The notes under the pieces are model-generated. The model saw only the letters and a program-made list of their open reading frames with translations, was not told the origin of the DNA and made no database searches. This document shows positions 31,061 through 39,783 of a stretch of DNA of 64,000 bases, piece by piece. Where the stretch lies: positions 1 through 64,000 of the forward strand of contig DASWIX010000012.1 in the NCBI GenBank assembly GCA_036397455.1, in the 5' to 3' direction. Numbering within the stretch: position 1 is the stretch's first letter; each line of letters begins with the position of its first letter. Both the position numbers and the translations under genes were made by a program. Source of the stretch: JADFNB01 sp036397455 (GTDB taxonomy: Bacteria; Gemmatimonadota; Gemmatimonadetes; Gemmatimonadales; GWC2-71-9).

Positions 31061-32308
31061 TCACGACGCGGGTGGCGCCGGTTCGACGCGGGCGTCTGTC
31101 GGTGAGGAAAGCCGGGTATCCATGATGGCTGCGGCAACCAGGTCTCCGCTGACATTGACCGCGGTACGCAGCATGTCAGGAATGCGATCGACGCCCAGCA
31201 GGATGGCCATGCCGTCGAGCGGCAGGCCGGTCGCCGCGAGCGCCGGCGGAAGGGTCATGATACTCGAGCTGGGCACGCCAACGACCGTGAGCGCCACGAG
31301 AAACGTCGCGAACACCGCGCCGAGAAGCGCGGTGGGCGCGAGGCTCACGCCGTACAGATGGGCAAGGAACACGATCGCCGATCCCTGAAACAGCGCGCTG
31401 CCCGACCGGTTCAGCACGGCGCCGAGCGGCAGGACGAAGCTGTTGATTGCCGGCGACGTCCGGAGCGTATTCGCTGCCGCGTCATACAGGGCCGGGAGGG
31501 TCGCGGCGGAACTGGTCGTCGAGAACGCGATCGGCGCGACCTCGAGGTTTGCCTTGAGGAAGTCCGCCGCACGGACGCCGCCAAGAAACCGGGCGGCGGG
31601 CAGATACACGGTCGCGACGAATAGCACCAACCCGACCGCCACGGCCGCCACGAACACCGCGAGGCCTCGGATCATGTCGAGTCCGGTGTCCGCGGCGACG
31701 GGCGCCGCCAGAGCGAATACCCCGAGCGGAGCGGTCCACAGAATCCAATGCACCAGCGTGATGAACGTGTTGGTGAGCGTGTCGGCGAAATCGAGCAGAC
31801 GCCGTTTTTCCGCTGGCGGAAGGACGGCCGCCGCCGCGCCGAACAACACGGTAAAGACCATCAACGGTAACAGGTCACCCGCGGCGGCGGTGGCAATGAC
31901 GTTTGACGGAACGAGACCCACGAGGAAGTCAACCAGGCCCGGCAGCTCCGGCGTCACGAGCGCCTCCGCGGTCGTCGGGACCATCGGCGCCCCGGCGAGC
32001 GGCAGTGCGGCGGCGGTGATGAGCATTCCCATCACGATCGCGATGAACGTCGTGCCCCAGTAGAACGCCAGGGTCAACCCGCCGAGGCGCCCGAGTTGTT
32101 TCGGTCCGCCCAGCGCGGCGACGCCGCTGAACAGCGTCGTCGCGACCAGGGGAACGACGATGACCCGGATCAGGTTCAGGAACGCGTCGCCGATCGGCCG
32201 CACGCCGTGCGCGAGGGCGTTCAACAACGGCGCGTTGGTGGCGGAGGCGATCAAGCCCAGCGCCAGCCCCGCGACGAGGCCGAGTGAGATTGCGGTGTTC
32301 TTGGTCAA
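31061..32308 (-). CDS. Dicarboxylate/amino acid:cation symporter (DAACS)
   Basis: A 415-residue transporter of the GltP/DctA family that imports glutamate, aspartate or C4-dicarboxylates with protons or sodium. About eight helices and two hairpins are visible. Signature parts: the serine-rich hairpin FSTTSSAATLPAL, VLPLGAVLNRSGSALFQG (instead of the usual NMDG loop), the second hairpin VGVPSSSIMTLP and the helix-8 block GVDRIPDMLRTAVNVSGD. I use the TTG at 32308, which follows an AGGGG sequence and starts at the first membrane helix; the open frame extends upstream without family similarity. Confidence 0.88.
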   Translation of the reverse strand: MTKNTAISLGLVAGLALGLIASATNAPLLNALAHGVRPIGDAFLNLIRVIVVPLVATTLFSGVAALGGPKQLGRLGGLTLAFYWGTTFIAIVMGMLITAAALPLAGAPMVPTTAEALVTPELPGLVDFLVGLVPSNVIATAAAGDLLPLMVFTVLFGAAAAVLPPAEKRRLLDFADTLTNTFITLVHWILWTAPLGVFALAAPVAADTGLDMIRGLAVFVAAVAVGLVLFVATVYLPAARFLGGVRAADFLKANLEVAPIAFSTTSSAATLPALYDAAANTLRTSPAINSFVLPLGAVLNRSGSALFQGSAIVFLAHLYGVSLAPTALLGAVFATFLVALTVVGVPSSSIMTLPPALAATGLPLDGMAILLGVDRIPDMLRTAVNVSGDLVAAAIMDTRLSSPTDARVEPAPPAS

Positions 32309-32454
32309 AGGCGCCCCTGTAAACGCGGCCAGGCAATCAAAACCGCGTAACGCCCGAAACGCCAGAGGCGGATTGTGCGGGGCGGCGCGCCGGCGCTGTT
32401 GGCGTGGATCGTCGGGAGTCGATAACTTCACTGGCCCCGTATAGGGAGAGTGGT

Positions 32455-33252
32455 GTGAAACACGCGCAGCGAACGACTCCGCGCTGGGCCCTGATCCTGG
32501 GCGCATCGAGTGGCTTCGGGGGAGCCACTGCCACGGCGTTGTCGAAGGCGGGATACGACATCGCGGGTGTGCATCTGGATCGCGCCGCCGGGCTCGTGCA
32601 GGTCCGCAAGCTGATCGCCGGAATCAAGGCACGCGGTCGTCGGGCGATGTTCTTCAACGCGAACGCCGCCGACGAGAAGAAGCGTGCGGAGGTACTCGAC
32701 GCGTTGGCCAAAGACGTTGGTGACAATGGAGGTACCGTCGCGGTGTTGATGCACTCGCTCGCGTTCGGCACGCTCAAGCCGTTCATCGGATCCGACGTCG
32801 TCTCACACCGAAACATGAACATGACGTTGGAGGTGATGGCGCACTCGCTGGTCTTCTGGATGCAGGACATTATGGCGCGGGGACTGATGGGTCGTGGTGG
32901 CCGGGTGATCTCGATGACGTCATCCGGGTCGAACCGCGTCATTCCCCAATACGGCGCCGTGTCGGCGGCGAAGTGCGCCCTCGAGTCGCACACGCGCCAA
33001 CTCGCTGTCGAACTCGCGGCGCACGGCATTACGGTCAACGCCATTCGCGGAGGAGTAACCCGTACGCCCGCGTCGGAGCGCATTCCTGACAGCGACCAGT
33101 TGTTCGTCGCGGCGGTGCATCGCAACCCACACCGGCGGCTCACGGTACCCAAAGACGTGGCGCAGGCGATTGCGGCGCTGTGCAAGCCCGGGACCGATTG
33201 GCTCACCGGGAACGTGATCAACGTGGATGGCGGCGAGGAAGTTGCCGGATAG
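32455..33252 (+). CDS. Short-chain dehydrogenase, enoyl-ACP reductase-like (FabL/FabI type)
   Basis: A 265-residue SDR. GASSGFGGATA near the N-terminus is the NAD(P)-binding glycine motif. The catalytic pair is spaced Tyr-x6-Lys (YGAVSAAK), as in enoyl-ACP reductases such as FabI/FabL, not Tyr-x3-Lys of ordinary SDRs. The C-terminal LTGNVINVDGGEE closes the domain. It probably completes fatty-acid elongation, though a different enoyl substrate is possible. The GTG at 32455 follows a purine-rich AGGGAGAG; the gene diverges from the symporter across about 146 bp. Confidence 0.82.
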   Translation: MKHAQRTTPRWALILGASSGFGGATATALSKAGYDIAGVHLDRAAGLVQVRKLIAGIKARGRRAMFFNANAADEKKRAEVLDALAKDVGDNGGTVAVLMHSLAFGTLKPFIGSDVVSHRNMNMTLEVMAHSLVFWMQDIMARGLMGRGGRVISMTSSGSNRVIPQYGAVSAAKCALESHTRQLAVELAAHGITVNAIRGGVTRTPASERIPDSDQLFVAAVHRNPHRRLTVPKDVAQAIAALCKPGTDWLTGNVINVDGGEEVAG

Positions 33253-33259
33253 CGGGCGT

Positions 33260-33745
33260 TCAGCCGCGCAGTCGCTTGAGCTCCGCTTCGAGTTGCCCCA
33301 GGCGATCCGACGTCGTGGCCTCGGTGGGCCCGGTAGCCGCAACGGGCACGCCTCGTTGATTGAATAACGTTTCGACGAGGGCGTCGGTGTATCCCACCAC
33401 GGCGTGTGACGTACCCTTATCGACGATCCGATTGAACCGCAGCACGGTGGCCATCGACGCGCGGGCGGGCAACGCCGCGATGACCTCAGAAAGGTGCCGG
33501 ATGAGGAGGTCGCGCAGATGTTGGATCTCCTCGACTACTTCGCCGGCCGCCAGCCCTCGCTCCGCGGCGGTTCGCCCGTACCCTTCGCAGGCGCTCAGCC
33601 ACAGGCTCATGGCTCGTCGCCGCAACGGACCTGCCAGCTCGATCAACAGGTCCACCAGCAACGCAAATTCACGTTCGACGGTCGCGGCTCGCAGGGTGGG
33701 GACAGCGCCGACCCGGTTGAGTGTCCACCGCGTCCACGCATGCAC
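33260..33745 (-). CDS. RsbRD N-terminal-like helical sensor protein
   Basis: A predicted 161-residue helical protein resembling the globin-like N-terminal domain of RsbR co-antagonists (ATVEREFALLVDLLIELAG, LAAGEVVEEIQHLRDLLIRH), with a C-terminal coiled coil (SDRLGQLEAELKRLRG). There is no STAS domain, so it is not a full stressosome protein. The GTG at 33745 is the first canonical start, but family-like sequence continues 26 codons upstream. There an AGGGAG ribosome-binding site stands seven bases before an ATC codon (33823). The real start may thus be unusual. It converges with the SDR gene seven bases away. Confidence 0.6.
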   Translation of the reverse strand: MHAWTRWTLNRVGAVPTLRAATVEREFALLVDLLIELAGPLRRRAMSLWLSACEGYGRTAAERGLAAGEVVEEIQHLRDLLIRHLSEVIAALPARASMATVLRFNRIVDKGTSHAVVGYTDALVETLFNQRGVPVAATGPTEATTSDRLGQLEAELKRLRG

Positions 33746-33887
33746 GATCTCGTCCCGGTCGACCGCGAGGGCGCGGTTGACCGCGATGAGAGTCGGGTGC
33801 GAGGGACGAAGGGTCAGTCCGATGGTAGATCTCCCTGGTGAGGGTTCGGAAATCTATCGGGGGTTCAAACTGAGGTCAAAGACGTAA

Positions 33888-34742
33888 ATGGCGACGCCGC
33901 AAGTTACACACTTCGAGCTGATCGGCGCAGACGGGGGGCCGCTTCGTGGGGACGTACGTCGGGCCCCGCGGAGCGTGGCGGGTCCGGCGGTCGTCATCTG
34001 CCACGGCTTCAAGGGGTTCAAGGACTGGGGCTTCTTCCCCAAGCTCGCCGACCGGCTGGCCCGCGCCGGATTCGCCGCCGTGTCGTTCAACTTCTCCGGT
34101 AGCGGCGTGGGGCCGGACGGCGAGCACTTTACCGAGCCGGATCGCTTCGGACACGCCACGTATGCGAGCGATCTCAAGGATCTGGCGACGGTGATCGACG
34201 CCATCCACGGCGGCACCCTCGTCACGGGCATGTCGTCGCCCGCGTCCCTCGGCCTCTTCGGGCACAGCCGGGGTGGTGGTGCCGTCGTACTCCGGGCTGG
34301 TGGCCGGACCGATGAGGCGGTGAACGCGATGGTTACCTGGTCGGCGATCGGCAAAGCGTTTCGCTGGGGTCCGGAGACCATCCGCCAGTGGCGGGAGACC
34401 GGCAAGCTCGATATCACGAACATGAGGACCGGCGAGGTCCTGCCACTCTACACCGACCTGCTGGATGAAGTCGAAGGCGATTGGGAAGGGCGGTTCGACC
34501 TTCCCGCCGCCGCATCTCGTGTCCGGGTGCCCTGGCTGATGGTGCATGGCGAAGCCGACGAAGCGGTGCCGGTCTCGGAAGGACGGATGTTGTGGGAACA
34601 GACAGAACGCCGGGCGACCTTCATGCCAATTGCGCACGGATCCCATACCTACGGGGCCAAACACCCTTGGGCGGGGACGACGATGGAACTCGACCGGGCG
34701 ATGGAGGCCACGGTCAACTGGTTCGTGCGGTATCTGTTTTGA
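33888..34742 (+). CDS. Alpha/beta hydrolase (dienelactone hydrolase-like)
   Basis: A 284-residue cytoplasmic hydrolase. Features: VICHGFKGFKDWGFFP with the oxyanion HG, the nucleophile elbow GHSRGGGAV, a late aspartate in VHGEADEAVPVSEG and the catalytic histidine in AHGSHTYGAKHPW. This pattern matches the serine hydrolases often annotated as dienelactone hydrolase or prolyl-oligopeptidase-like. Substrate is unknown, most likely a small ester. It diverges from the RsbRD-like gene. The downstream 316 bp to the NUDIX gene hold only one small candidate gene on the other strand. Confidence 0.82.
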   Translation: MATPQVTHFELIGADGGPLRGDVRRAPRSVAGPAVVICHGFKGFKDWGFFPKLADRLARAGFAAVSFNFSGSGVGPDGEHFTEPDRFGHATYASDLKDLATVIDAIHGGTLVTGMSSPASLGLFGHSRGGGAVVLRAGGRTDEAVNAMVTWSAIGKAFRWGPETIRQWRETGKLDITNMRTGEVLPLYTDLLDEVEGDWEGRFDLPAAASRVRVPWLMVHGEADEAVPVSEGRMLWEQTERRATFMPIAHGSHTYGAKHPWAGTTMELDRAMEATVNWFVRYLF

Positions 34743-34829
34743 GATGGGGGCGGATGGTCAACCGCCGGGGCAGGACTGTGCGGAGGATGTTTCTCTTCCT
34801 CGGCATCCCCGACCCGGCGGAGGATAGAC

Positions 34830-34973
34830 CTAGAGGCCAGCGGCGTAAAGGTCTTCGACCTTCGCCTGCGATTTGAATCCTGCTGCCGCAATAGCCGGTC
34901 GGCGGCGGCGCAGCAGGTACCCCGCGGCCGTAAAAGCCGCCAGGGCAAGTAGTCCGACTCCAAGAGTCCTAAT
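34830..34973 (-). CDS. Candidate 47-residue single-pass membrane protein
   Basis: The 316 bp between the hydrolase and NUDIX genes contain one plausible small gene. After a perfect GGAGG, five bases upstream, the frame from an ATT codon reads IRTLGVGLLALAAFTAAGYL, then LRRRRPAIAAAG and VEDLYAAGL. This is one membrane helix followed by a positive stop-transfer and a short cytoplasmic tail. An upstream TATCTT could serve as -10. There is no ATG, GTG or TTG in this frame, so initiation would be at ATT. The gene is supported only by hydropathy and the ribosome-binding site. Confidence 0.4.
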   Translation of the reverse strand: MRTLGVGLLALAAFTAAGYLLRRRRPAIAAAGFKSQAKVEDLYAAGL

Positions 34974-35058
34974 GACAACCTCCAGTTAGAGTTAGTGCGC
35001 GGATCAACCGCCTCTAAGATAAGAACCCGCGCAAGAGGCATGCCCTTGAGGTTCCGGT

Positions 35059-35634
35059 GTGACGCATATCACGTTTGACGAGGTCCGGAATCGCCTGGCG
35101 TCGGCCACACCGCACCGGCTGGCAATCACTAGCGATATGCGGGAGGCCGCCGTTTCGGTCGTCCTCGCCGGTCACGATGGTGCTTACCTCCTCCTTATTA
35201 AACGCGCGGAACACGCGGAGGATCCCTGGTCGGGCCAGATGGCTCTGCCAGGGGGGCGCCGCGACGCGGACGATCCGGACCTGCTGCGCACCGCGATCCG
35301 CGAGACCCACGAAGAGACCGGTGTCCCGCTCACCCGGGACGCCGTCCTGGGCCGTCTCGATGACCTCGGCCCCGTCAGCCCGCACCTGCCGCGCCTCCTG
35401 GTCCGCCCGTGGGTGTTCGGGTTGTCCGATCGGCCCGAGGTGAAGCTGAGTCAGGAGGCGACGCTACACATTTGGACTCCGCTCGACACGCTCACCAACA
35501 AGCGAACCACCAGCACCGTCCGCATCCGTGACCGGGAGCGGCAGGTTGCGGGCTTCCGACTCGGAACCCACTTCGTGTGGGGCATGACCGAGCGAATCCT
35601 TGCAGGATTCCTCGAGCGGATCGGGCTCGACTAA
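35059..35634 (+). CDS. NUDIX hydrolase, CoA pyrophosphatase-like (NudL/YeaB)
   Basis: A 191-residue NUDIX protein. DPWSGQMALPGGRRDADD and AIRETHEETGV form the Nudix box in its CoA-pyrophosphatase variant (an upstream GGR..D..D block with the RExxEETG helix). NudL-type enzymes cleave CoA and its derivatives to 3',5'-ADP and phosphopantetheine. The GTG at 35059 is the only reasonable start. It stands alone between the small membrane protein candidate and the metal-regulated operon. Confidence 0.85.
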   Translation: MTHITFDEVRNRLASATPHRLAITSDMREAAVSVVLAGHDGAYLLLIKRAEHAEDPWSGQMALPGGRRDADDPDLLRTAIRETHEETGVPLTRDAVLGRLDDLGPVSPHLPRLLVRPWVFGLSDRPEVKLSQEATLHIWTPLDTLTNKRTTSTVRIRDRERQVAGFRLGTHFVWGMTERILAGFLERIGLD

Positions 35635-35714
35635 GCCGGTGCCAACCGAGGAGACTCCGGTATTCCCGGAGCTTGAAATGGAGGAAGCCACCCCCCTTGT
35701 TTTCGGACGATCAC

Positions 35715-35740
35715 TAGATAAAATTTAGGCGACAGCAATT
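35715..35740 (+). promoter_or_regulatory. AT-rich promoter and possible metal-repressor half site
   Basis: TAAAAT (35719-35724) is a good -10 box. It overlaps AAATTTAGGCGACAGCAATT, in which TTTAGGC resembles one half of DtxR/MntR-family operators; the second half is degenerate. The position suits autorepression of the DtxR-family gene that follows with a strong GGAGGAGGGG ribosome-binding site. Confidence 0.4.
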
Positions 35741-35761
35741 CTTGTTGGAGGAGGGGCTCAA

Positions 35762-36454
35762 ATGGTCGCCGCCGAAGCTCGATCCGCGCAGCTCTCGCGT
35801 TCAACCGAGGACTATCTCAAGGCGATCTACTCGCTCGCCACCGGCACGGAGCCGGTGCAGACGAGCGCGATTGCCACCGCGCTCGACGTGGCCCCCGCAT
35901 CGGTCAGCGGGATGCTACGACGCCTGGCCGAGGCCGGCCTGCTGGAGCACGAACCGTACAAGGGGGTCGAGCTTACGCCATCAGGTCGGTCGGCGGCGCT
36001 GCGAATGGTGCGGCGGCATCGGATCCTGGAATCGTACCTGATGGCGCTGCTCGGATACGATTGGGATTCCGTGCACGACGAGGCCGAGCGGCTGGAACAC
36101 GCCGTTTCGGACGAGCTAATCGAGCGGATGGCGCAGGCTCTCGGAAATCCGGCGTACGATCCTCATGGTGCACCCATCCCGAGTCGCAGCGGGGAGGTTG
36201 AGCACTTCGACCACGTCCCGCTGTCGGACGTTCCCGTCGGAGCGTTGGTGGAGTTCAGAATGGTGAGTGACAAGGACCCCGACCGGCTGCGGTACATCCA
36301 GTCGCTCGGGATGCGGCCCGGTGCCGTGCTCGAGGTCATCGACCGGCAACCATTCCGCGGGCCCGTGACCGTGCGGGTCGACCGCGGGGAGCCACGTATC
36401 ATCGGCAACGAACTGGCGCAGTCACTCAGGTGCGCAACCGCGAAAGAGGCATGA
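35762..36454 (+). CDS. DtxR/MntR-family metal-dependent repressor
   Basis: A 230-residue metal-sensing repressor. The N-terminal winged helix (STEDYLKAIYSLATG, TSAIATALDVAPASVSGMLR), a dimerisation region with metal ligands (RRHRILESYL, DEAERLEHAVS) and a C-terminal FeoA/SH3-like domain (about 155-225, GALVEFRMVSD to GNELAQSL) are all present. It should bind Mn2+ or Fe2+ and repress metal uptake. It leads an operon with a multicopper oxidase and a ZIP transporter. Its TGA overlaps an ATG just before the oxidase start. Confidence 0.9.
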   Translation: MVAAEARSAQLSRSTEDYLKAIYSLATGTEPVQTSAIATALDVAPASVSGMLRRLAEAGLLEHEPYKGVELTPSGRSAALRMVRRHRILESYLMALLGYDWDSVHDEAERLEHAVSDELIERMAQALGNPAYDPHGAPIPSRSGEVEHFDHVPLSDVPVGALVEFRMVSDKDPDRLRYIQSLGMRPGAVLEVIDRQPFRGPVTVRVDRGEPRIIGNELAQSLRCATAKEA

Positions 36455-36456
36455 CG

Positions 36457-37491
36457 ATGTCAGACAACCTGCCGATCACGCGCCGCGACCTGCTCAGGCG
36501 TGGTGCCGTTGGCGTGGCCGGAATCGCCGCCGCGAGCGGCACCGTGCGCGCCGCGGAGCGACGGTTCGGTCACGATCCGGCGTCGCACGCGGCGATGATG
36601 AGTCTGCACGATCCGATGAATGCCACGACGCGTGGCCGGGTTGTCGACGGCTCGATCGATCCAGCCGTCTTTCTGGAGCATTTCGACGGGGGCGTCGTAT
36701 CCGAGCTCCCCGATGGCAGGGTGTTGCGGGAGTTCGCCGTCACCGCGGTCGACCGTGAAATCGAGGTCGCGCCCGGCGTGTTCTACCCGGCCTGGACATA
36801 CAACGGGCAGGTGCCCGGCCCGACGCTCCGTGCGACCGAAGGCGACGTCGTGCGTGTCCGGTTCCGGAACGGGGGAACGCACGCCCACACGATTCACTTC
36901 CACGGCATCCACGGCGCCAACATGGACGGGGTATTCGAGGTCGTCGCGCCGGGCGCCGAGTACGTGTACGAGTTCGAGGCCAACCCGTTCGGGCTGCACC
37001 TGTACCACTGTCATGCCGTGCCGCTGAAGAAGCACATCGCCAAGGGGCTCTACGGGACGTTCATCGTCGATCCCCGCACGCCGCGGCCACCCGCGCGCGA
37101 GATGGTCATGGTCCTCAACGGCTTCGACACCAACTTCGACGGCTCGAATGAAGTGTACGCGGCCAATACCGTCCCGTTCGCGTATCACCACGATCCCATC
37201 CCCGTACGCAAGGGCGAGCTCCAGCGGCTCTATATGGTAAATATGCTCGAATTCGACCTTGTGAACTCGATACATCTGCACGGCAACCTGTTCCACGTGT
37301 TCCGCACGGGCACGACGACGACGCCGCACGAGTTCACCGATACGCTCATGCTTTGCCAGGGCGAGCGCCATGTCCTCGAATTCACGTTCGAGCACACGGG
37401 GCGCTTCATGTTCCACGCGCACCAGTCCGAATTCACGGAGTTGGGCTGGATGGGCGTGTTCAACGTGATCGACGGCGCGGTCATCGCGTGA
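36457..37491 (+). CDS. Two-domain multicopper oxidase, Tat-exported
   Basis: A 344-residue oxidase. The Tat signal is RRDLLRRGAVGVAG (9-22). Copper ligand blocks: HAHTIHFHG (142-150), HLYHCHAVPLKKH (181-193), SIHLHGNLFH (271-280) and FHAHQSEFTELGWM (319-332). The length fits two cupredoxin domains, so a trimer as in small laccases or nitrite-reductase-like oxidases is expected. It may oxidise Mn2+, Fe2+ or Cu+ in the periplasm. Between a DtxR-type regulator and a ZIP transporter, a metal oxidation role is likely. I prefer the ATG at 36457, seven bases after AGAGG, over the one at 36451. Confidence 0.88.
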   Translation: MSDNLPITRRDLLRRGAVGVAGIAAASGTVRAAERRFGHDPASHAAMMSLHDPMNATTRGRVVDGSIDPAVFLEHFDGGVVSELPDGRVLREFAVTAVDREIEVAPGVFYPAWTYNGQVPGPTLRATEGDVVRVRFRNGGTHAHTIHFHGIHGANMDGVFEVVAPGAEYVYEFEANPFGLHLYHCHAVPLKKHIAKGLYGTFIVDPRTPRPPAREMVMVLNGFDTNFDGSNEVYAANTVPFAYHHDPIPVRKGELQRLYMVNMLEFDLVNSIHLHGNLFHVFRTGTTTTPHEFTDTLMLCQGERHVLEFTFEHTGRFMFHAHQSEFTELGWMGVFNVIDGAVIA

Positions 37492-38648
37492 GCGCGCGGC
37501 GGTCGTGGCTCCTCGGTGCGGTCCCGCTCGTGATGCTCGCGGTGCTCGTTGCGCTGGTGGCCGGGACGGGATTCCTCGACTTCCTGCGCGGGGGCGCGCC
37601 GCCCGTCGAGGACATCACGTTCGATCGCGTGACGCTCGCCCCCGGGACGATCACCGTGGAGCTGGTTAACGGCGGGCCCGATCCGGTGACGATCGCGCAG
37701 GTAACGGTCGACGAGGCGTACTGGGCGTTCACCATCACGCCGGACGCGACCCTCGGACGGCTCGGAAGGGCGAGGCTTGACATCCCCTATCCGTGGGTCG
37801 AGGACGAATCCCATCAGATCGCGCTGCTCACGTCGACTGGTGTGACTTTCGAGCACGAGATCGCCGTCGCACGCGCGTCGCCGACGCTCGGCGCCGACTT
37901 CTTCGGGCTGTTCGGGCTGATCGGCCTCTATGTCGGCGTCATCCCGGTGGCCATCGGCTTGCTCTGGTATCCGTTCCTGCGCCGCATCGGGCAGCGCTGG
38001 CTCCACTTCGTGCTGGCTCTCACCGCGGGCCTGCTGATTTTCCTGGGTTTCGACGCGCTGCACGAGGCGCTCGAAACCGGAGCAACGGTCGCGGGCCCGT
38101 ACCAAGGTCCATTGATCGTGCTGGTCGGAATGCTCGGGGCCATCCTTGCGTTGCAAGCGGTGACCGGCGCACGGGCGCGAGTGGCAGGCGCCGAGGGGCG
38201 CCGCACGCTCGCCTGGCTGGTCGCGCTGGGGATCGGGCTGCACAACCTCGGCGAGGGCCTCGCCATCGGTGCCGCCTACGCCTTGGGGGAAGCGGCGCTC
38301 GGCACGTTCCTGATCGTCGGGTTCATGATCCACAACTCGACGGAGGGACTGGGGATCGTGGCGCCGATCGCGCACGATCGCCCGGCCATCAGGACGCTGT
38401 TGGGACTCGGGTTCCTCGCGGGCGCGCCGACGATCCTCGGGGCGTGGATCGGTGGCGCGGCCTATTCACCGGTTCTCGCCACGCTGTTCCTGAGCGTCGG
38501 AGCGGGCGCGATCGCGCAGGTGGTGATGGTGCTGTACGGCGTCGTGGCTCGGGAAACCGCCGGCCGCCCGATGTGGGCGCCGCTGACCGCCGGCGGCTTG
38601 TTCGCGGGTCTGCTGGTGATGTACGGGACCGGACTGCTCGTCGCCTGA
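37488..38648 (+). CDS. ZIP-family metal transporter with N-terminal periplasmic domain
   Basis: A 386-residue protein starting at a GTG that overlaps the oxidase stop by four bases. A first membrane helix (SWLLGAVPLVMLAVLVALVAG) is followed by about 110 residues of beta-rich extracytoplasmic domain (ITVELVNGGPDPVTIAQVTV). The ZIP core follows, with metal-site helices GLHNLGEGLAIG and MIHNSTEGLGIVAP. ZIPs normally have eight helices and no such ectodomain at this end. Here the ectodomain could accept metal from the coupled multicopper oxidase. Likely cargo Fe2+, Mn2+ or Zn2+. Confidence 0.88.
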   Translation: MSARRSWLLGAVPLVMLAVLVALVAGTGFLDFLRGGAPPVEDITFDRVTLAPGTITVELVNGGPDPVTIAQVTVDEAYWAFTITPDATLGRLGRARLDIPYPWVEDESHQIALLTSTGVTFEHEIAVARASPTLGADFFGLFGLIGLYVGVIPVAIGLLWYPFLRRIGQRWLHFVLALTAGLLIFLGFDALHEALETGATVAGPYQGPLIVLVGMLGAILALQAVTGARARVAGAEGRRTLAWLVALGIGLHNLGEGLAIGAAYALGEAALGTFLIVGFMIHNSTEGLGIVAPIAHDRPAIRTLLGLGFLAGAPTILGAWIGGAAYSPVLATLFLSVGAGAIAQVVMVLYGVVARETAGRPMWAPLTAGGLFAGLLVMYGTGLLVA

Positions 38649-38658
38649 CCCCTAGCCG

Positions 38659-39609
38659 CTAGCCGCGCTTGGAGGTGTCGAGTGCCTGGAGGATCGACGC
38701 GAGTCGGCGGTCGCGCGCGGTCCGAATCTGATCGATCTGTCCCTCGTACGCCCGCTCGATCGCGACCACGAGTTTGTGTTCCTGCTCCGGCTCCAGCTTG
38801 TTCCAATCGGCCAGGTCTTCCCAGATCCCCTCGAAGCTCTGAAGCAGGTGCTGGAGAAATCCGGACACACCGCGGTTTCCGGCCGCGAGATGATAGGTCA
38901 AGTGCGGCCCCGCCCCGGCCCATGCCAGCCCCGGTCCCAGGGAGACGGCTCGGTCGAGGTCGTCGATCCCGATTGCTCCGTCGAGAAACAGCGCAATGGA
39001 CTCTCGCCACACCGCCGCCGAGATGCGGTTGGCGATGTGACCGCGGACGGGCTTGTTCAGGGTCACGGGGATCCTGTTGAGTGCACGTAGCCACCCCTTG
39101 AGTACTTCGATCAGCGCCCGATCGGTGTGGCCGGACGGCAGGAGCTCCACCAGGGGAATGAGTTCCGGCGGATTCAGCGGGTGGGCGATGAGGATCCGAT
39201 GCTGGTTGCGACACTGGGCGGCGATGTCGGACGGCTCGAGGGTGCTCGAGGAACTGGTGATGATGCGTGCCTTGGGAGCGGCGGGCTCGAGCGCCTTGAA
39301 GAGCTTCTGTTTGTGGATCAGGTCTTCGGGGATTGCCTCGATTACCCATTCCGCGTCGCCGCAGGCGTGAAACAAGCTGCGCCCGGTGCGCAGTGACGCG
39401 ACACCTTGATCGACCAGGCCGGCATCCGCCCCCGAGAGCGACAGGAGGGCGGTGGCTCGTTGCTTCACCGCTTCCATGCCTTCTTCGAGGACGTTCGAAT
39501 CGTGATCGTACACGGCGACGGGCCACCCCGCCGCGACGCACAGCGCCGCCCAGCCTCTCCCGATATCGCCGGCACCGACCACGGCGACGCTCACTTGGCC
39601 TCCAGACAT
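38659..39609 (-). CDS. 3-hydroxyacyl-CoA dehydrogenase family (lambda-crystallin/carnitine dehydrogenase-like)
   Basis: A 316-residue NAD-dependent dehydrogenase. The Rossmann motif VAVVGAGDIGRGWA begins near residue 7, followed by the catalytic region SSSSTLEPSDIA and AHPLNPPELIPLVE with the conserved His. The size and the single C-terminal domain fit the lambda-crystallin/L-gulonate or L-carnitine dehydrogenase branch. The start ATG at 39609 has a GGAGGGG ribosome-binding site; upstream codons in frame lack family similarity. It converges with the ZIP gene ten bases away and appears to be a single-gene unit. Confidence 0.85.
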   Translation of the reverse strand: MSGGQVSVAVVGAGDIGRGWAALCVAAGWPVAVYDHDSNVLEEGMEAVKQRATALLSLSGADAGLVDQGVASLRTGRSLFHACGDAEWVIEAIPEDLIHKQKLFKALEPAAPKARIITSSSSTLEPSDIAAQCRNQHRILIAHPLNPPELIPLVELLPSGHTDRALIEVLKGWLRALNRIPVTLNKPVRGHIANRISAAVWRESIALFLDGAIGIDDLDRAVSLGPGLAWAGAGPHLTYHLAAGNRGVSGFLQHLLQSFEGIWEDLADWNKLEPEQEHKLVVAIERAYEGQIDQIRTARDRRLASILQALDTSKRG

Positions 39610-39770
39610 GCGCCCCTCCGATAGACGTCCCAACCATCCGAGCCCTCGCGGACTCGGCCCCGATCCAACTGATCGCCGGTACCAATCTTGAGCGTTCCGG
39701 AGGCGAAAGCCAGCGCTCCAGGGGTCACGGCCTCCTTCACAGAGGGTGGCGGTGGCTTCGATGCTCATGC

Positions 39771-39776
39771 TAACGT
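39771..39776 (+). promoter_or_regulatory. -10 box of a probable leaderless promoter (SnoaL-like gene)
   Basis: TAACGT is followed by seven bases and the ATG at 39784. No Shine-Dalgarno lies between. Confidence 0.35.
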
Positions 39777-39783
39777 TCTCGCC

